Shown here: piece after piece, positions 13,454 through 45,899 of the stretch
Layout: each line of letters opens with the position of its first letter
How positions within the stretch are numbered: position 1 is the stretch's first letter
Assembly: GCF_964275005.1 (NCBI RefSeq)
Contig: NC_092685.1
Coordinates: forward strand, 26,521,649-26,585,648
Source of the DNA: Diadema setosum
Lineage: Eukaryota > Echinodermata > Echinoidea > Diadematoida > Diadematidae
DNA length: 64,000 nt
Direction of reading: 5' to 3'
Position numbers and translations under genes: made by a program
Notes under the pieces: model-generated
What the model was told of the DNA's origin: nothing
Databases searched by the model: none
What the model saw: the letters and a program-made list of their open reading frames with translations, nothing else

Positions 13454-16219
13454 CTAGAGATTGTAATTTGTCATTACTGACAAATTAAGGTGATCCGATT
13501 TTTTTTTAATCAATGATTCAAGTCCTGATCGCAATAGGCATGAACATACAGGTTTCATCTGTGTTTAGAGACATTGGCCGTGTGATGTTTGGATTCTCAT
13601 TTAGAAAAGGGAGTCATATCTGTCATCTTTGGTACCAAATTCTGTATACACTAGATAACGAAGATACAGCAACAAATACATAATTTAGGCATGACCATAC
13701 AGGTTTCATCTGTGTTTAGGGACATTCGCCGTGTGATATTTGGAATCTCATTTAGAAAAGCGAGTCAGACCTGCCATCTTTGGTACCAAATTCCGTATAC
13801 ACTGTAACGAAGATACAGAATGAAGTATATTTGACCATTGACCCCACTTTGCACAGCCAGGATGGCATCTAAGCAAAAAGTGGTTATTTCGTAAAATGAT
13901 TCTTGTAACATGGTCTTTGCGTGTGCAAAATATGGAAGAGATAGGACATGTATTCACTAAGATACAGAATGAAACATTTATGACCTTTGACCCTAATTTA
14001 CATACCCAAGATGGTGTCTGATCAAGAAGTTGTTATTTTATGAAATAATGTACGTGACATGAACTAAACATGTGCAAAATTTGAGGGTGATAGACGCTGT
14101 TTTTCTTGAGTTATTGCAAAGAAAGTTGCAGAAAGAAAAGAAACATCTCAATACATTGAAGATAAGTTTTAAATTCAACCACGTTTTTTTAACGTGATCC
14201 CGACATCGTATGAAAAAGACGAAGGGTAAAATACGATAGCCCAAAGTCTCAGCTACAACATATTAAGATCTGGGAGAAATTCACCGAAGCATAAGTGAGC
14301 TATTGCTCGAAAAAGATAGTCATGTCAAATTTCATTTGCAGAAAAACTGCACTCCCATAGAGATAACACGTCATAATGAAGATACAGAAAGAAGAATATA
14401 TGACCTTTGACCGCACTTTGCACAGACATGGTGGCATCTGAGCAAAAAGTGGTTATTTTGTGAAATGATTCTTGTAACATGGTCTTTGCGTGTGCAAAAT
14501 ATGGGAGAGATAGGACATGTATTCACCAAGATACAGGATGAAACATTTATGACCTTTGACCCTAATTTACATACCCAAGATGGTGTCCGATCAAGTAATT
14601 GTTATTTTATGAAATAATGTACGTGACATGAACAAAACATGTGCAAAATATGGGATTAATAGCCATTGTTGTTGTTCATCTATTGCACAGAAAGTAGTAG
14701 AAAGAAAGAAAAATAAAGAAAAAATTATGTTATTTTTATAGAAATTTGAAGAAGCATGAAAAAAATCAGAAAAAGATAAAGTTAGGAAAGGAGATTAAGA
14801 CTAACTAAAGAAAAAGAAGAAAAAATAGTGTTTAAAAAAATTTAAAAACAACTGGCAGGGGAGAGCATCGAACCAGGGACCTTAGGATTACGAGTCGGAT
14901 GCGCTATGCAATGACCTATTTCATGCTCCATAGGCCCTGTGTATTAAGCAAAATGACGCTGCATCGAAGCCACATGCAATTTTCAACCAAGTTTTTCGAC
15001 GTGATGCCGGCCTCGTATGAAAAAATGGAGAGCACACTTACGATAGCTCAAAGTCTCAGCTACAACATACTAAAATCTGGGAGAAATTCACCGAAGCATA
15101 AGTGAGCTAGTGCTCGAAAAAGATAGTCATGTCAATTTTCACTGCCAGAAAAACTGCTCTCCCATAGAGATAACACGTAAACTGGTCAAATTTTACAAGG
15201 ATACTTTCAATCCATTTTTACGAGGTGATGACGTTATCCAATCAAAATGTTGTTTTTACATTAATGAAAGAACATTTCATAAGCTACAACATACTGAAAT
15301 CTGGGTGAAAATTGGCGAAATTCAAGTGAGATACGCTCGAGTGAATGTGAAATTTGATGACGTCATTTTGAAAATTTACTTTTTTTACTTTATTAAGAAA
15401 TTTGATATCTTTTAATCATTTTGTCAGCATAGCCAGCCCATGAAATGACATGTACAACTCATCAGCTTTCAAAATATGTAAAGAAAATGGGGGGTCACCG
15501 TCCATCCTGACGAGTAAAATCAGATTTAAAATCATCGGTTTTTTGGCATAGTTGCACTGTATATCGCCATTGACGCGCGCGCGGAATTTCAACTTTGACG
15601 GGCCCGTATGACGTCATATTGAGTCGGATTGACTTGAAACTTCGTAGAAATATTTCTTGACATTTCAGACATCCGATCCGTGTGAAAAAACTGAAAATTT
15701 CTATTGCATATGAGCTGTGCGTGCGTATATGCGCGCGCGCGTACGCGTCCGTCCGATTTTTTCAATTTTTCAAAAAATGCTCCAAATGGTCTGAAACGTG
15801 TGCAAAAAAAATTTGAGCTCGATTTGAGCATACAAATATTTCAACGCGCGCGTACGCGCACGTATCAAGAGAAAATGTGAATTTTGAGAATATGAGTAAA
15901 ATGCGCATAACTTGAAATATATGTGACGTAAATTTCATTGAAAAACTTCATTCCATTAATGAGATATGATTGAGAATGTGTTTTCATATAATGACGTCAT
16001 AGTGACGTCACGGTCGACTGATTACTTTGATTTTAGTTCGATTGCCGTCTTTGGGACACGATACATACATGGTATAAGTTTGAACTTGATAGACATAGCA
16101 CTTTCTGAGCTAACCTCTGCACAACTTTTGGGGAGAAATAAAGAAAGAAGAAGAAGAAGAAGAAGAAAGAATCCGTACAGATACAATAGGTGATCCGAGA
16201 GGATACTCGGATCACCTAA
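13454..16219 (-). mobile_element. Helitron-like non-autonomous element, array copy 1
   Basis: Read on the minus strand, the 3' end is CAATCTCTAG, preceded by a 9-bp stem hairpin (AATTTGTCA / TGACAAATT, loop of 4) seven bases before CTAG. That is the classic Helitron 3' arrangement. The other end (16190-16219) is a second hairpin with an 11-bp stem GGTGATCCGAG / CTCGGATCACC. GGTGATCCGA also recurs inside the CTAG end as a subterminal inverted repeat. There is no target duplication and the CTAG side abuts T, as expected for A|T insertion. The interior is non-coding and no Rep/helicase was found. This copy carries an extra tRNA-like segment and duplicated 5' modules, making it longer (2766 bp). 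Confidence 0.65.
14860..14930 (-). repeat. tRNA-derived (SINE-like) segment inside copy 1
   Basis: On the minus strand the stretch reads like the 3' two-thirds of a tRNA: an anticodon-arm-like CGACTCGTAATCC, then AAGG, then a T-arm-like CCCTGGTTCGATGCTC. The acceptor stem has no matching 5' half (CTCCCCTGCCA faces no GGCAGGGG), so it is not a working tRNA gene. AT-rich sequence on its 3' side is consistent with a SINE body. It was not seen in copies 2 and 3. Confidence 0.45.
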
Positions 16220-18515
16220 CTAGAGATTGTAATTTGTCATCACTGACAAATTAAGGTGATCCGATTTTTTTTTTTTTTAATCAATGATTCAAGTCCTGAT
16301 CGCAATAGGCATGACCATGCAGGTTTCATCTGTGGTCAGAGACATTGGCCGTGTGATGTTTGGATTCTCATTTAGAAAAGGGAGTCATATCTGCCATCTT
16401 TGGTACCAAATCTGTATACACTATAACGAAGATACAGCAACAAGTACATATGACCTTTGACCCCACTTTGCACAACCTAGATGGCATCTGAGCAAAAAGT
16501 GGTTATTTTGTGAAATGATTCTTGTAACATGATCTTTGCGTGTGCAAAATATGGGAAAGATAAGACATGTATTCACCAAGATACAGAATGAAACATTTGT
16601 GACCTTTGACCCTAATTTACATACCCAAGATGTTGTCCGATCAAGTAGTTGTTATCTTATGAAATAATGTACGTGACATGAACTAAACATGTGCAAAATA
16701 TGAGGGTGATAGGGGCTGTTTTTCTTGAGTTATTGCAAAGAAAGTTGCAGAAACATAGAAATATCTCAGTACATCGAAGATAAGCTTTAATTTCAACCAA
16801 GTATTTCAACATGATCATGACATCATATGAAAAAAAACAAAGGGCACGTAACGATAGCGCAAAGTCTGAGTTACAACATATTAAAATCTGAGAAAAATTC
16901 ACCGAAGGGTAAGTGAGCTAGTGCTCGATAAAGACAATCGTGTCAATATTAACATCTAGAAAAATTCCCTCCCATAGAGATAACACGTCATAACGAAGAT
17001 ACAGAAAAAAAGTACATATGACCTTTCACCCCACTTTGCACAGACAAGATAGCATCTGAGCAAAAAGTGGTTATTTTGTGAAAGGATTCTTGTAACATGG
17101 TCTTTACGTGTGCAAAATATGGGAAAGATAAGACATGTATTCACGAAGATACAGGATGAAACATTTATGACCTTTGACCCTAATTTACATACCCAAGATG
17201 GCGTCTGATCAAGTAGTTGTTATTTTATGAAATAATTTATGTGACATGAACTAAACATGTGCAAAGTATGGTGTTGATAGGATATGTTTTTCTTGAGTTA
17301 TTGCAAAGAAAGTTGCAGAAAGAAAGAAATATTTCAATACATCGAAGATAAGCTTTAATTTCAACCAAGTTTTTGGACGTGATCCCGACATGGTATGAAA
17401 AAACGAAGGGCACATTGACGATAGCCCAAAGTCTCAGCTACAACATATTAAAATCTGGGAGAAATTCACCGAAGCATAAGTGAGCTAGTGCTCGATAGAA
17501 ATAGTCATGTCAATTTTCATTTCCAGAAAAACTGCACTCCCATAGAGATACCACGTAAACTGGTCACATTCGACAAGGTTACTTTCAATCCATTTTTACG
17601 AGGTGATGCTTTCATTCAATCAAAATTGTATTATTACATAACTGATAGAGCATTAAATAAGCTACAGCATACTGAAATCTGGGTGAAAATTGGCCAGGGA
17701 TAAGTGAGATACGCTCGAGTAAACTTGAAATTTGATGACGTCATTTTGAAAATTTACTTTTTTTACTTTATTAAGAAATTTGATATCTTTTAATCATTTT
17801 GTCAGCATAACCAACCCATGAAATGATATGTACAACTCATCAGCTTTCAGAATGTGTCAAGAAAATGGGGGGTCACCGTCCATCCTGACGAGTAAAATCG
17901 GATTTAAAATTGGCGGTTTTTTGGCATAGTTGCACTGTGTATCCCCATTGACGCACGCGCGGAATTTTGAATTTGACGGGCCCGTATGACGTCATATTGA
18001 GTCGGATCGACTTGAAACTTGGTAGAAATATTTCTTGACATTTTGGACATCCGATCCGTGTGAAAAAACTGAAAATTTCTATTGCATATGAGCTGTGTGT
18101 GCGAATATGTGCGCGCGCGTACGCGTCCGTCCAATTTTTTCAATTTTTCAAAAAATGCTCGAAATAGTCTGAAACGTGTCCAAAAAAATTTTGAGCTCGT
18201 TTTGAGCATACAAATATTTCCACGCGCGCGTACGCGCGCGTTTTGAGATAAAAATGAATTTTGAAAATATGAGTAGAATTCACTTGACTTGAAATATATG
18301 TGACGTAAATTTCATTGAAATATTCAATTCCATTAATGAGATATGCATGAAAATGTGTTTTCATATAATGACGTCATAGTGACGTCACGGTCAACTGATC
18401 ACTATGATTTTACTTGCGCTGTCGTCTTTGCGACATGATACATATATGGTATAAGTTTGATATTGATAGGTAATGCACTTTCTGAGCTAACCTCTGCACA
18501 ACTTTTGAGGAGAAA
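16220..18515 (-). mobile_element. Helitron-like non-autonomous element, array copy 2
   Basis: It begins with the same CTAG end and hairpin directly after the terminal hairpin of copy 1. It runs to GAGGAGAAA and passes without spacer into the CTAG of copy 3, so it lacks the opposite terminal hairpin. The interior matches the other copies at high identity, including the GATGACGTCATTTTG and GCGCGCGTACGCG blocks. Confidence 0.65.
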
Positions 18516-20886
18516 CTAGAGATTGTAATTTGTCATCACTGACAAATTAAGGTGATCCGATTTCTTTTTAATCAATGATTCAAGTCCTGATCGCAATAGG
18601 CATGGCCATGCAGGTTTCATCTGTGTTCAGAGACATTGGCCGTGTGATGTTTGGATTCTCATTTAGAAAAGGGAGTCATATCTGCCATCTTTGGTACCAG
18701 ATCTGTATACACTATAACGAAGATACAGCAACAAGTACATATGACCTTTGACCCCACTTTGCACAACCTAGATGGCATCTGAGCAAAAAGTGGTTACTTT
18801 GTGAAATGATTCTTGTAACATTATCTTTGCGTGTGCAAAATATGGGAAAGATAAGACATGTATTCACCAAGATACAGGATGAAACATTTGTGACCTTTGA
18901 CCCTAATTTACATACCCAAGATGGTGTCTGATCAAGTAGTTGTTATTTTATGAAATAATGTTCGTGACATGAACTAAATATGTGTGAAATATGGTGGTGA
19001 TAGGGTATGTTTTTCTTGAGTTATTGCACATAAAGTTGCAAAAAGAAAGAAATATTTCAATACATCGAAGATAAACTTTAATTTCAAGTAAGTTTTTTGA
19101 CGTGATCCCGACATCGTACGAAAAAACGAAGGGCTAATTCATGATAGCCCAAAGTCTCAGCTACAACATATCAAAATCTTGGAGAAATTCACCGAAGCAT
19201 AAGTGAGCTAGTGCTCGATAAAGACGATCATGTCAATTTTCACATCTAGAAAAATTCCCTCCCATAGAGATAACACGTCATAACGAAGGAACAGAAAGAA
19301 GTACATATGACCTTTTGACACCACTTTGCACAGACAAGATGGCATCTGAGCAAAGAGTGGTTATTTTGTGAAATGATTCTTGTAACATGATCTTTGCGTG
19401 TGCAAAATATGGGAAAGATAGGACATGTATTCATCAAGATACAGGATAAAATATTTATGACCTTTGACCCTAATTTACATACCCAAGATGGCGTCTGATC
19501 AAGTAGTTGTTATTTTATGAAATAATGTTCGTTACATGAACTAAACATGTGCAAAATATGGTGGTAATAAGGTATGTTTTTCTTGAGTTATTGCACATAA
19601 AGTTGTAAAAAGAAAGAAATATTACAATACATCGAAGATAAGCTTTAATTTCAACCAAGTTTTTCCACGTGATCCCGACAACGTATGAAAAAACGAATGG
19701 CACACTTACGATAGCCCTACGTCTCAGCTACAACATATTAAAATCTTAGAGAAATTCACCGAAGCATAAGTGAGCTAGTGCTCGCTAAAGATAGTCATGT
19801 CCATTTTCATTTCCATAAAAATTGCACTCCCATAGAGATTACACGTAAACTGGTCAAATTTGACAAGGTTACCTTCAATCCATTTTTTCGAGGTGATGTC
19901 GTCATCTAATCAAAATTATGTAATTACATTTATGAAAGAGCATTTCATAAGCTACAACATATTGAAATTTAGGTGAAAATTGGCAAAGGATAAGTGAGAT
20001 AAGCTCGAGCAAACTTGAAATTTGATGACGTCATTTTGAAAATTTACTTTTTTTACTTTATTAAGAAATTTGATATCTTTTAATCATTTTGTCAGCATAG
20101 CCAACCCACGAAATGACATGTACAACTCATCAGCTTTCAGAATATGTAAAGAAAATGGGGGGTCACCGTCCATCCTGACGAGTAAAATCCAATTTAAAAT
20201 TGGCGGTTTTTTGGCATAGTTGCACTGTGTATCCCCATTGACGCACGCGCGGAATTTTGAATTTGACGGGCCCGTATGACGTCATATTGAATTGGATCGA
20301 CTTGAAACTTGGTATAAATATTCCTTGACATTTTGGACATCCGATCCGTGTGGAAAAATGGAAAATTTCTATTTCATATTAGCTGTACGTGTGAATATGT
20401 GCGCGCGCGTACGCGTCCGTCCGATTTTTTCAATTTTTCAAAAAATGCTCCAAATGGTCTGAAACGTGTGCAAAAAAAATTTGAGCTCGATTTGAGCATA
20501 CAAATTTTTCAACGCGCGCGTACGCGCGCGTTTTGAAATAAAAATGAATTTTGAGAATATGAGTAGAATTTGCTTGACTTGAAATATATGTGACGTAAAT
20601 TTCATTGAAATATTCCATTCCATTAATGAGATATGCATGAAAATGTGTTTTCATATAATGACGTCATAGTGACGTCACGGTCGACTGATCACTGTGATTT
20701 TACTTGCGCTGTCGTCTTTGCGACATGACACATATATGGTATAAGTTTGACATTGAGAGGCAATGCACTTTCTGAGCTAACCTCTGCACAACTTTTGAGG
20801 AGAAATAAAGAAAGAAACAAAGAAAGAAGAATAAAGAATCAGTACAGATACAGAAGGTGATCCGAGAGGATACTCGGATCACCTAA
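18516..20886 (-). mobile_element. Helitron-like non-autonomous element, array copy 3
   Basis: A full unit: CTAG end plus hairpin at 18516, and the 11-bp-stem hairpin GGTGATCCGAG/CTCGGATCACC at the far end, followed by TAATTT of the host repeat. Head-to-tail tandem copies without spacers fit rolling-circle transposition. The interior has short diverged tandem modules (TGACCTTTGACC followed by ACATACCCAAGATGG). Confidence 0.65.
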
Positions 20887-21649
20887 TAATTTGGTAAATT
20901 TGTCTTTCTGGAGTATATTGCTGATTTTAAGGAATGAAACAGGGGAGGATAAAAGGAACAAGTACTTTATAGTTTTTTTTTTTGCGAGAAATCAAACGTC
21001 GTTTGAATAATGATAAAATGCTTGAAAATGTGGAAAAAAGAAAGCGTAAAATTTTCATGTTATTGACCGCTATAGACATGTATAGACAATAATCATGTTT
21101 TGAAAGAAAGACTGTAACACGTCATACGTTATTCTTTTGGGGGAAAATCTTGAAATTAATGCCTGTATGGGCGAAAGAGAAAAAAAAAAAGGACTCTAGA
21201 ACGGATGGACGAATTTCACAAAATTTGCAGGGTGTATTCATAATGAGTTAAAAAAGAAACGATTACAGTAGATTTGGGATTATGAGTTCAAAGGTCATAG
21301 GGGTCATAAGGAATATAGGATATCAAAATTTAAGCCACCAATAACTTGAGAACGGATGATCGGATATGCAACAAACCTGCAGGTCGCGTTCATAATGAAC
21401 TAAAAAAGAATGAGTTAAATTTGGGGTCATGAGGACAATTATGGTCAAAGGTCATGGGGGTCATATAGGACACTAAAAATCTCAGTCTGCCAACAACTCA
21501 ATAATGGATGATCAGATTTTTACCAAATGTATTATATAGATATCCCTATACCTCTATGTTTGTGTTGAAGATACTGCCTAAAAAGTGGTGCTTGGCGGAG
21601 GTCTGCTCTCTGGGAGTGCTCCTCTAGTTGTTGTTGCATTAGACTATGA

Positions 21650-25560
<3,911 letters not shown>

Positions 25561-25569
25561 GACACTGAC

Positions 25570-26120
25570 ATTCAATTCAATTCAATTCATTTATACTTTA
25601 TTCCCATCGAAAAAAGATAATACATGATACAAAGTATACAGTTGTCAATTAATGTTGTTGAACAACTTGAAATGAGTTAGAGTCATAAAGTATAATGCAA
25701 AATCCATGTACGGATTTTAATAACTACATGCACTACTGAATCTACTGAATCTACTGAAAAGTGAAGCTTATAAGACGTTGATCACTCAAAAAAAAAAACA
25801 ACAACAAACATGAACATAATTATGTATGCAAGATTAGTCAGTAGCCTACTAAAGCATTTGATAATTGGTATAGGGCCTACATTATTCCAATGATATAAAA
25901 GCACATCGTAAATAGTACTTTTTTAAAGTACAAACATATACAGACTTAAAATAACATAACATAACTTAAAATGACAAAACATGATAGGGAGAAAGATACA
26001 CACACACATACACACACTAATGCACAGACAAAGAGAAAAAACGCTGAGAATGCAATTTGTTCAATTTCAATTTCAATTTCAATTTCGTTTTTATATTTCT
26101 CAATGAAGAAAAAATACATC
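25570..26120 (-). mobile_element. Two retroposon 3' ends with (TTGAA)n and (TTGAAA)n tails, minus strand
   Basis: On the minus strand one fragment ends GGGAATAAAGTATAAATG followed by TTGAA units (25570-25610). A second, upstream, ends in TTGAAA units at 26057-26090. The arrangement of a polyadenylation-like signal running into a short-unit tail matches the tail at 8166. No reverse-transcriptase sequence is visible to the right, so family assignment is tentative. Confidence 0.4.
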
Positions 26121-27029
26121 AAAATATACAACAAAATAAAATGACACATGATATCCAGCTAGGATGCACTATAGAATATTGCAAACAGAATAGAACATGG
26201 TGGTCAATGAATGAGAATGTACAGTATGTCCCAAAAAAATTACAATTAGATTTTCGCATTGATAACACCCAATATGATTAAATTGTCTACATGCTACTTC
26301 AGGGTCTTAAAATATAACATTTTAAAATATATCATTTTAGTTATATTTTGCAGAAGACCCCATTCGATTTGGTTAAGCGGTCACAGAGATATGAGGATTG
26401 TTATAAAGCATTCTTCCAAGTTTAGCACATGTGTATGAATACAATAGGTAGAACTTGGAGGGAAGAGATTCCTGACATCCTCTACAAAATTCTTTATTTC
26501 TCTTTGACCACTGAGGCAAATCGCATGGGGTTTTCTTTTAGATGTGGGCAGTGAGTTATAGTTTCATATATATCCTGAATTTGTATTTAGATTGATTCAC
26601 TATCTTTAAAGATATCGTTGCGGAAGATCCCGTTGTAATTCTTCTTTTTTTTTTGGGGGGGGGGGCATACGGTATTATTTGCTATACAGAGATCAAGAGT
26701 GACGCAATCTGATTAACAATTCACGCTTAATATGTTCAGCCTTTTTTATTTCTAAAGGTGACAATTATTATAATCAATAATTGCAATCTTGACTCCATTT
26801 GCAATCGTCCGTATTCGGGAAAAAAGAGTGAGAAATTCTTTCGATAGAGAATTCGACGCAAGTTCATCGTCATTATTGTCCATGTCTGAACACCGAAGAA
26901 ATATCAATATTTGACTCGTGATCTGTGTTCTCATATTTGTGCTGTGGTGGCAATACTTGGAAGAAAAAAAATAGATTCCTAGGAGGAAGTACAGGAGAAA
27001 CGTACGTTTTCTAAATATGGATATGTAGA

Positions 27030-27170
27030 TACACATACACACACACACACACCCACACACACACACACAAACCCACAAGCGCACGCTATCATGATATACA
27101 ATGGACGTATTTGTGTTTTATGTAATAATTTACATACATAAACACACAAACACACACACACACACATATA

Positions 27171-27204
<34 letters not shown>

Positions 27205-27260
27205 CTGAAAGAAATTGGACTGAGGAAAGGGAATTATCTTTTGCACTATATATATATAAA

Positions 27261-27297
<37 letters not shown>

Positions 27298-27298
27298 G

Positions 27299-27364
<66 letters not shown>

Positions 27365-27366
27365 AA
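27030..27366. repeat. (CA)n and several (TA)n microsatellites
   Basis: CA runs at 27033-27070 and 27142-27166, then repeated TA blocks up to 27366, with about 60 bp of ordinary sequence between. Confidence 0.95.
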
Positions 27367-28134
27367 TACATATACATACATATTTTGTATGATATATACA
27401 TACATTATGATATGATGTGACACAAGTGACACTCAAAAATCACACCGTAAGGTCTTATTGTTTGATTTTGTGAACATTTTTAATTGAGATTTTTGTGTGT
27501 TAGTTGATTGTTGCACTGGGAATCTGCCACAAAATATATTGGTATACAGATCAAAGTCCTTTATCAGTGAACAATGCATAAGAATTGGGATTCTCGATAC
27601 AATGCATTTTTTTTTATACCATGTATACAGTCTGTACTACCAGAGTGCCATGTAAAGTGCCCATTTTACGCTGTTCGTGGCGCGTTTCAGGTCATGCGCT
27701 TGCCGTTTTGGTATAATCGTGCAACTGTTGGTGTTTTTTTTTTCTTTTCTTTTTTCAGCCCATGAAGAATGTTTGTGTTGACTCGTTCGCTGCATCTCGT
27801 CGCCATATTTGATGTCCTAAAAGCATTTCGCCTCCTGCAGCCATCTGCGTCTGCAGTTGCGCTTATGTGCAGGGCCGGCTCTGTTGACTCTTATAGCGGC
27901 GTTGATGGCAATCAGCATTTAACATTGTCACGCGAGGTCTTGTGCAATTTTAATGCGTCATTACCATCGGGCTTGCCATAATTGGCGCATAATGATCGTC
28001 GTGCTTTAAGCACGATCATTTAAAGTGTTTTGAAAGTGTAGTAGTGGACGCGTCGATGTACAGGCGACAGACATGGCACGTTTCATGCAAATGCCTTCTA
28101 CACAGGAATAATGAGAAATTGACGTGACTTTCAC

Positions 28135-28137
<3 letters not shown>

Positions 28138-28182
<45 letters not shown>
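28138..28182. repeat. (CA)n microsatellite
   Basis: An uninterrupted ACAC run. Confidence 0.95.
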
Positions 28183-28183
<1 letters not shown>

Positions 28184-30845
28184 GAGTAAACCATAGAGTA
28201 TAACTCATGTTTGAAGTAAACAAGCGTGTAGACAAGTAAAAACGCAAACTGTGACTGGCAAGTATTATAAATCTCCCCATCCCTTTTATATCTCTGTCTT
28301 TGTCCCCTCCCCCATATTGAACTGACTTTAGATAAAGATATCCTACAAAATGAATGTGACCAGCGTCTAATTTGTACAAATGCTTTCTTCCATGCATGCA
28401 TTTATCTAGGGGCCTATTTATGTGAATTGTCACTATTATTAATGTCTCAACAGCCTTTATGCTGAAATGTTTCTGGCCAATACCAGCAAAAAGACAAACT
28501 GTAATGAATAGACCATACCCACAATCGACATCGGATTTGTCTTAGAGCATGGGTTACTGTCATAACGGGCAGAATCGTCGACAAATATGTTTTTTATTAT
28601 AAACATTGTGCCTATAATCTTTTTACACAGATCACAAAGCATGATATACGCTGGAATTATATAGTCTTAAAATGATGCCTAGTTGTGGGAAAGGCCGTAC
28701 TACGAGAATTATATTAATGGAAACTTCGATTTGATTCAGCACAATGTAAATTTGTATGCATCACGAATATTTGGAGAAAAAAATCCTGTAGTATTCAAAC
28801 AGGACGACACGTTTTAAAGTCAGTTGTCATGTCGACTTTCTTCGTAATATAGACTGTGTGCGCAAAATTAAAATATAGCTTTTGGAAAGAAAAAGAGGGT
28901 TTGGAATTGAGATTTTGGAAAAGCACCACAAATTCCTTTCTTCTTAGTAATGGAAGTTTGAAGGTGAAAGACGGCGTTAAGTATTTCTTGCTAATGTCAT
29001 TATTGTTATTATTATTGCAATCATAAGTTCTCTATTAGACTTTATACGTAAAGTTCGTTTGAAAGATGTCGCAATAGAAAAGGAGAGCCTTGGATGAATG
29101 AACGAATTTTACCGGAATTGATTTTACTTCTAATATATCAGAAAATGATAATAAATCTGAAGATAAAAATGATGACATGGGCAAGTATAATATCAACGAG
29201 ATAACACGCAGAATAATTTATATCGATTTGGTGTTACATACATTTATGATGATTATTTGAAACTGCATTGCATTTCGTGCAGCAGAAGATATTCTGGCCA
29301 GATGTCGACTTCGAAATTTTTCGTGCAATCAGATATTTTATAACAATGCCACTAGCTGGTTCAAAAATGGGGTAATCTCACGAGCCCGATTCCACAAGTC
29401 ATAAGGCCGAGGAGCTCGATATGTTTGTAATTGAGTCATCTGCCCATGAATCATACATCCCATGAGATCGGCACTGAGATCATCAAAAAAAAAAAAAAAA
29501 AAAAAAAAAAGAGAGAAGAAAAGAAAAAAGAAAGGTCCAACAGCTCGACACAAGTCAAAAATGGAACATGAGCTCGACAAATATGCAATTAAGGTTCATG
29601 AGTCCGAAACTAGGCAAACAAGGTCCAAGAGTCCGAAACTGTCATATTATGGATCTTATTTGCTCAAATTGTGTCGAGTAGTCAGCTAGTGGACCGCGTA
29701 GCTCCTGGTCCTATTTGGACTTGATGTCGAGCTCGTAGACCTACTTACTTAGTGTCTAGCTCGGGTGCTGTATACCTCATTGACTGTATGACTCATGGAC
29801 TGTAGGCTTATTGCTCTTGGACTGTATGACTCGTGAGCTGTATGGCTCGTGGTTGTCGAACTCGTGACGAGCGCCCGCTTCAAGCAATGTCCCAGTACTT
29901 CTATGCTTCCACATAATCAGTCAAATTGAAGCAAAAACCAACCGCGGATAACGTCGATTCGGTCCAAGAACATCGTCAACAAACATTGACAAATCATGAA
30001 ATTCATTTTACAGTTACAGTTAAAGCAAAGTAAATTCAAGTCAAGTCAAGTAAAAGACACCTGTAATACACAACCTACATACTCTGTGTACAAAATTATA
30101 TACTTAGACAGTGTTAGAGGAGAAATATTTCACACCCTCTACCTAGCGCTTCAGCCTCAAAAGAAGGCATCTAATACTCTTTCCAAGCCTATGCATGCGT
30201 TAATGCTTGTGGTGATAATCTGCTATAACCACATTATATATCATAATCGTAGAATTGTACTGTCATGGAGATGAGAGAGACAATGGATTATGTAAAAAGA
30301 GTTGATCGGCAGTGGCTGCTCGTAAATTTTAAAGAGTGCTTGACACAGGTTACCTCCAAATATCAAGTTTTTTTTTTTTTTTTTTTACAAGTGATGAGTT
30401 CAGTTTATTTCCTTAATTTGCTAACCATGACCACACAAACCAATTGCTTTATCTATCTTTGCTGCCCATTCAAGCTACAGTGTCATGCGATTCTATATTT
30501 TTCGTACTCATGACTCTCTATTTTCATGAAATCAAGACAATATATTTTCGTGATACATTATCTGCACAATCATAATCATACCCTAAATGGTGTAGATTGT
30601 ATAATAATTCTTTCTTACACAAAACTTTGGGAAAGTTATTGATATTGCATAATGTTTTAAGATATATACCGGATCAGCGATTGTTTTTGTGACACTATTT
30701 ATACTATATATATACATGTATGAAGATTTGACAAGATGTTGGAAGACACTGCATGATAAATAGCATGGTCGAGTTTAGCTATATACACGCATTTACGTAT
30801 TCATTGTTAGTCAAGAACACTTTGTCAGTGGTGAGGATGCTGCCA

Positions 30846-45899
<15,054 letters not shown>

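Larger units (their letters stand above)
13118..21640. repeat. Older outer repeat interrupted by the Helitron-like array
   Basis: The left flank (13118-13453) starts CCTCCGTCAGCCGAC, has (TGTC)n and AGCAAGATAATTCAAGAACGG. The right flank (20887-21640) has two GAACGGATGATCGGAT-like segments, AAAGGTCATAGGGGTCAT blocks and ends GGCGGAGGTCTGCTCTCTGG. The two flanks read like the two ends of one dispersed repeat into which the array inserted. I infer this from style and position; a full-length copy elsewhere would be needed to confirm it. Confidence 0.4.
26300..30845. other. Intergenic, no gene recognised
   Basis: It holds (CA)n and (TA)n arrays (27030-27366), (CA)n at 28138-28182, an A-run at 29485-29510 and a GAGCTCG-rich quasi-repeat at 29375-29880. 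It lies downstream of the Ig/Rolling stone gene. No exon is supported. Confidence 0.5.
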
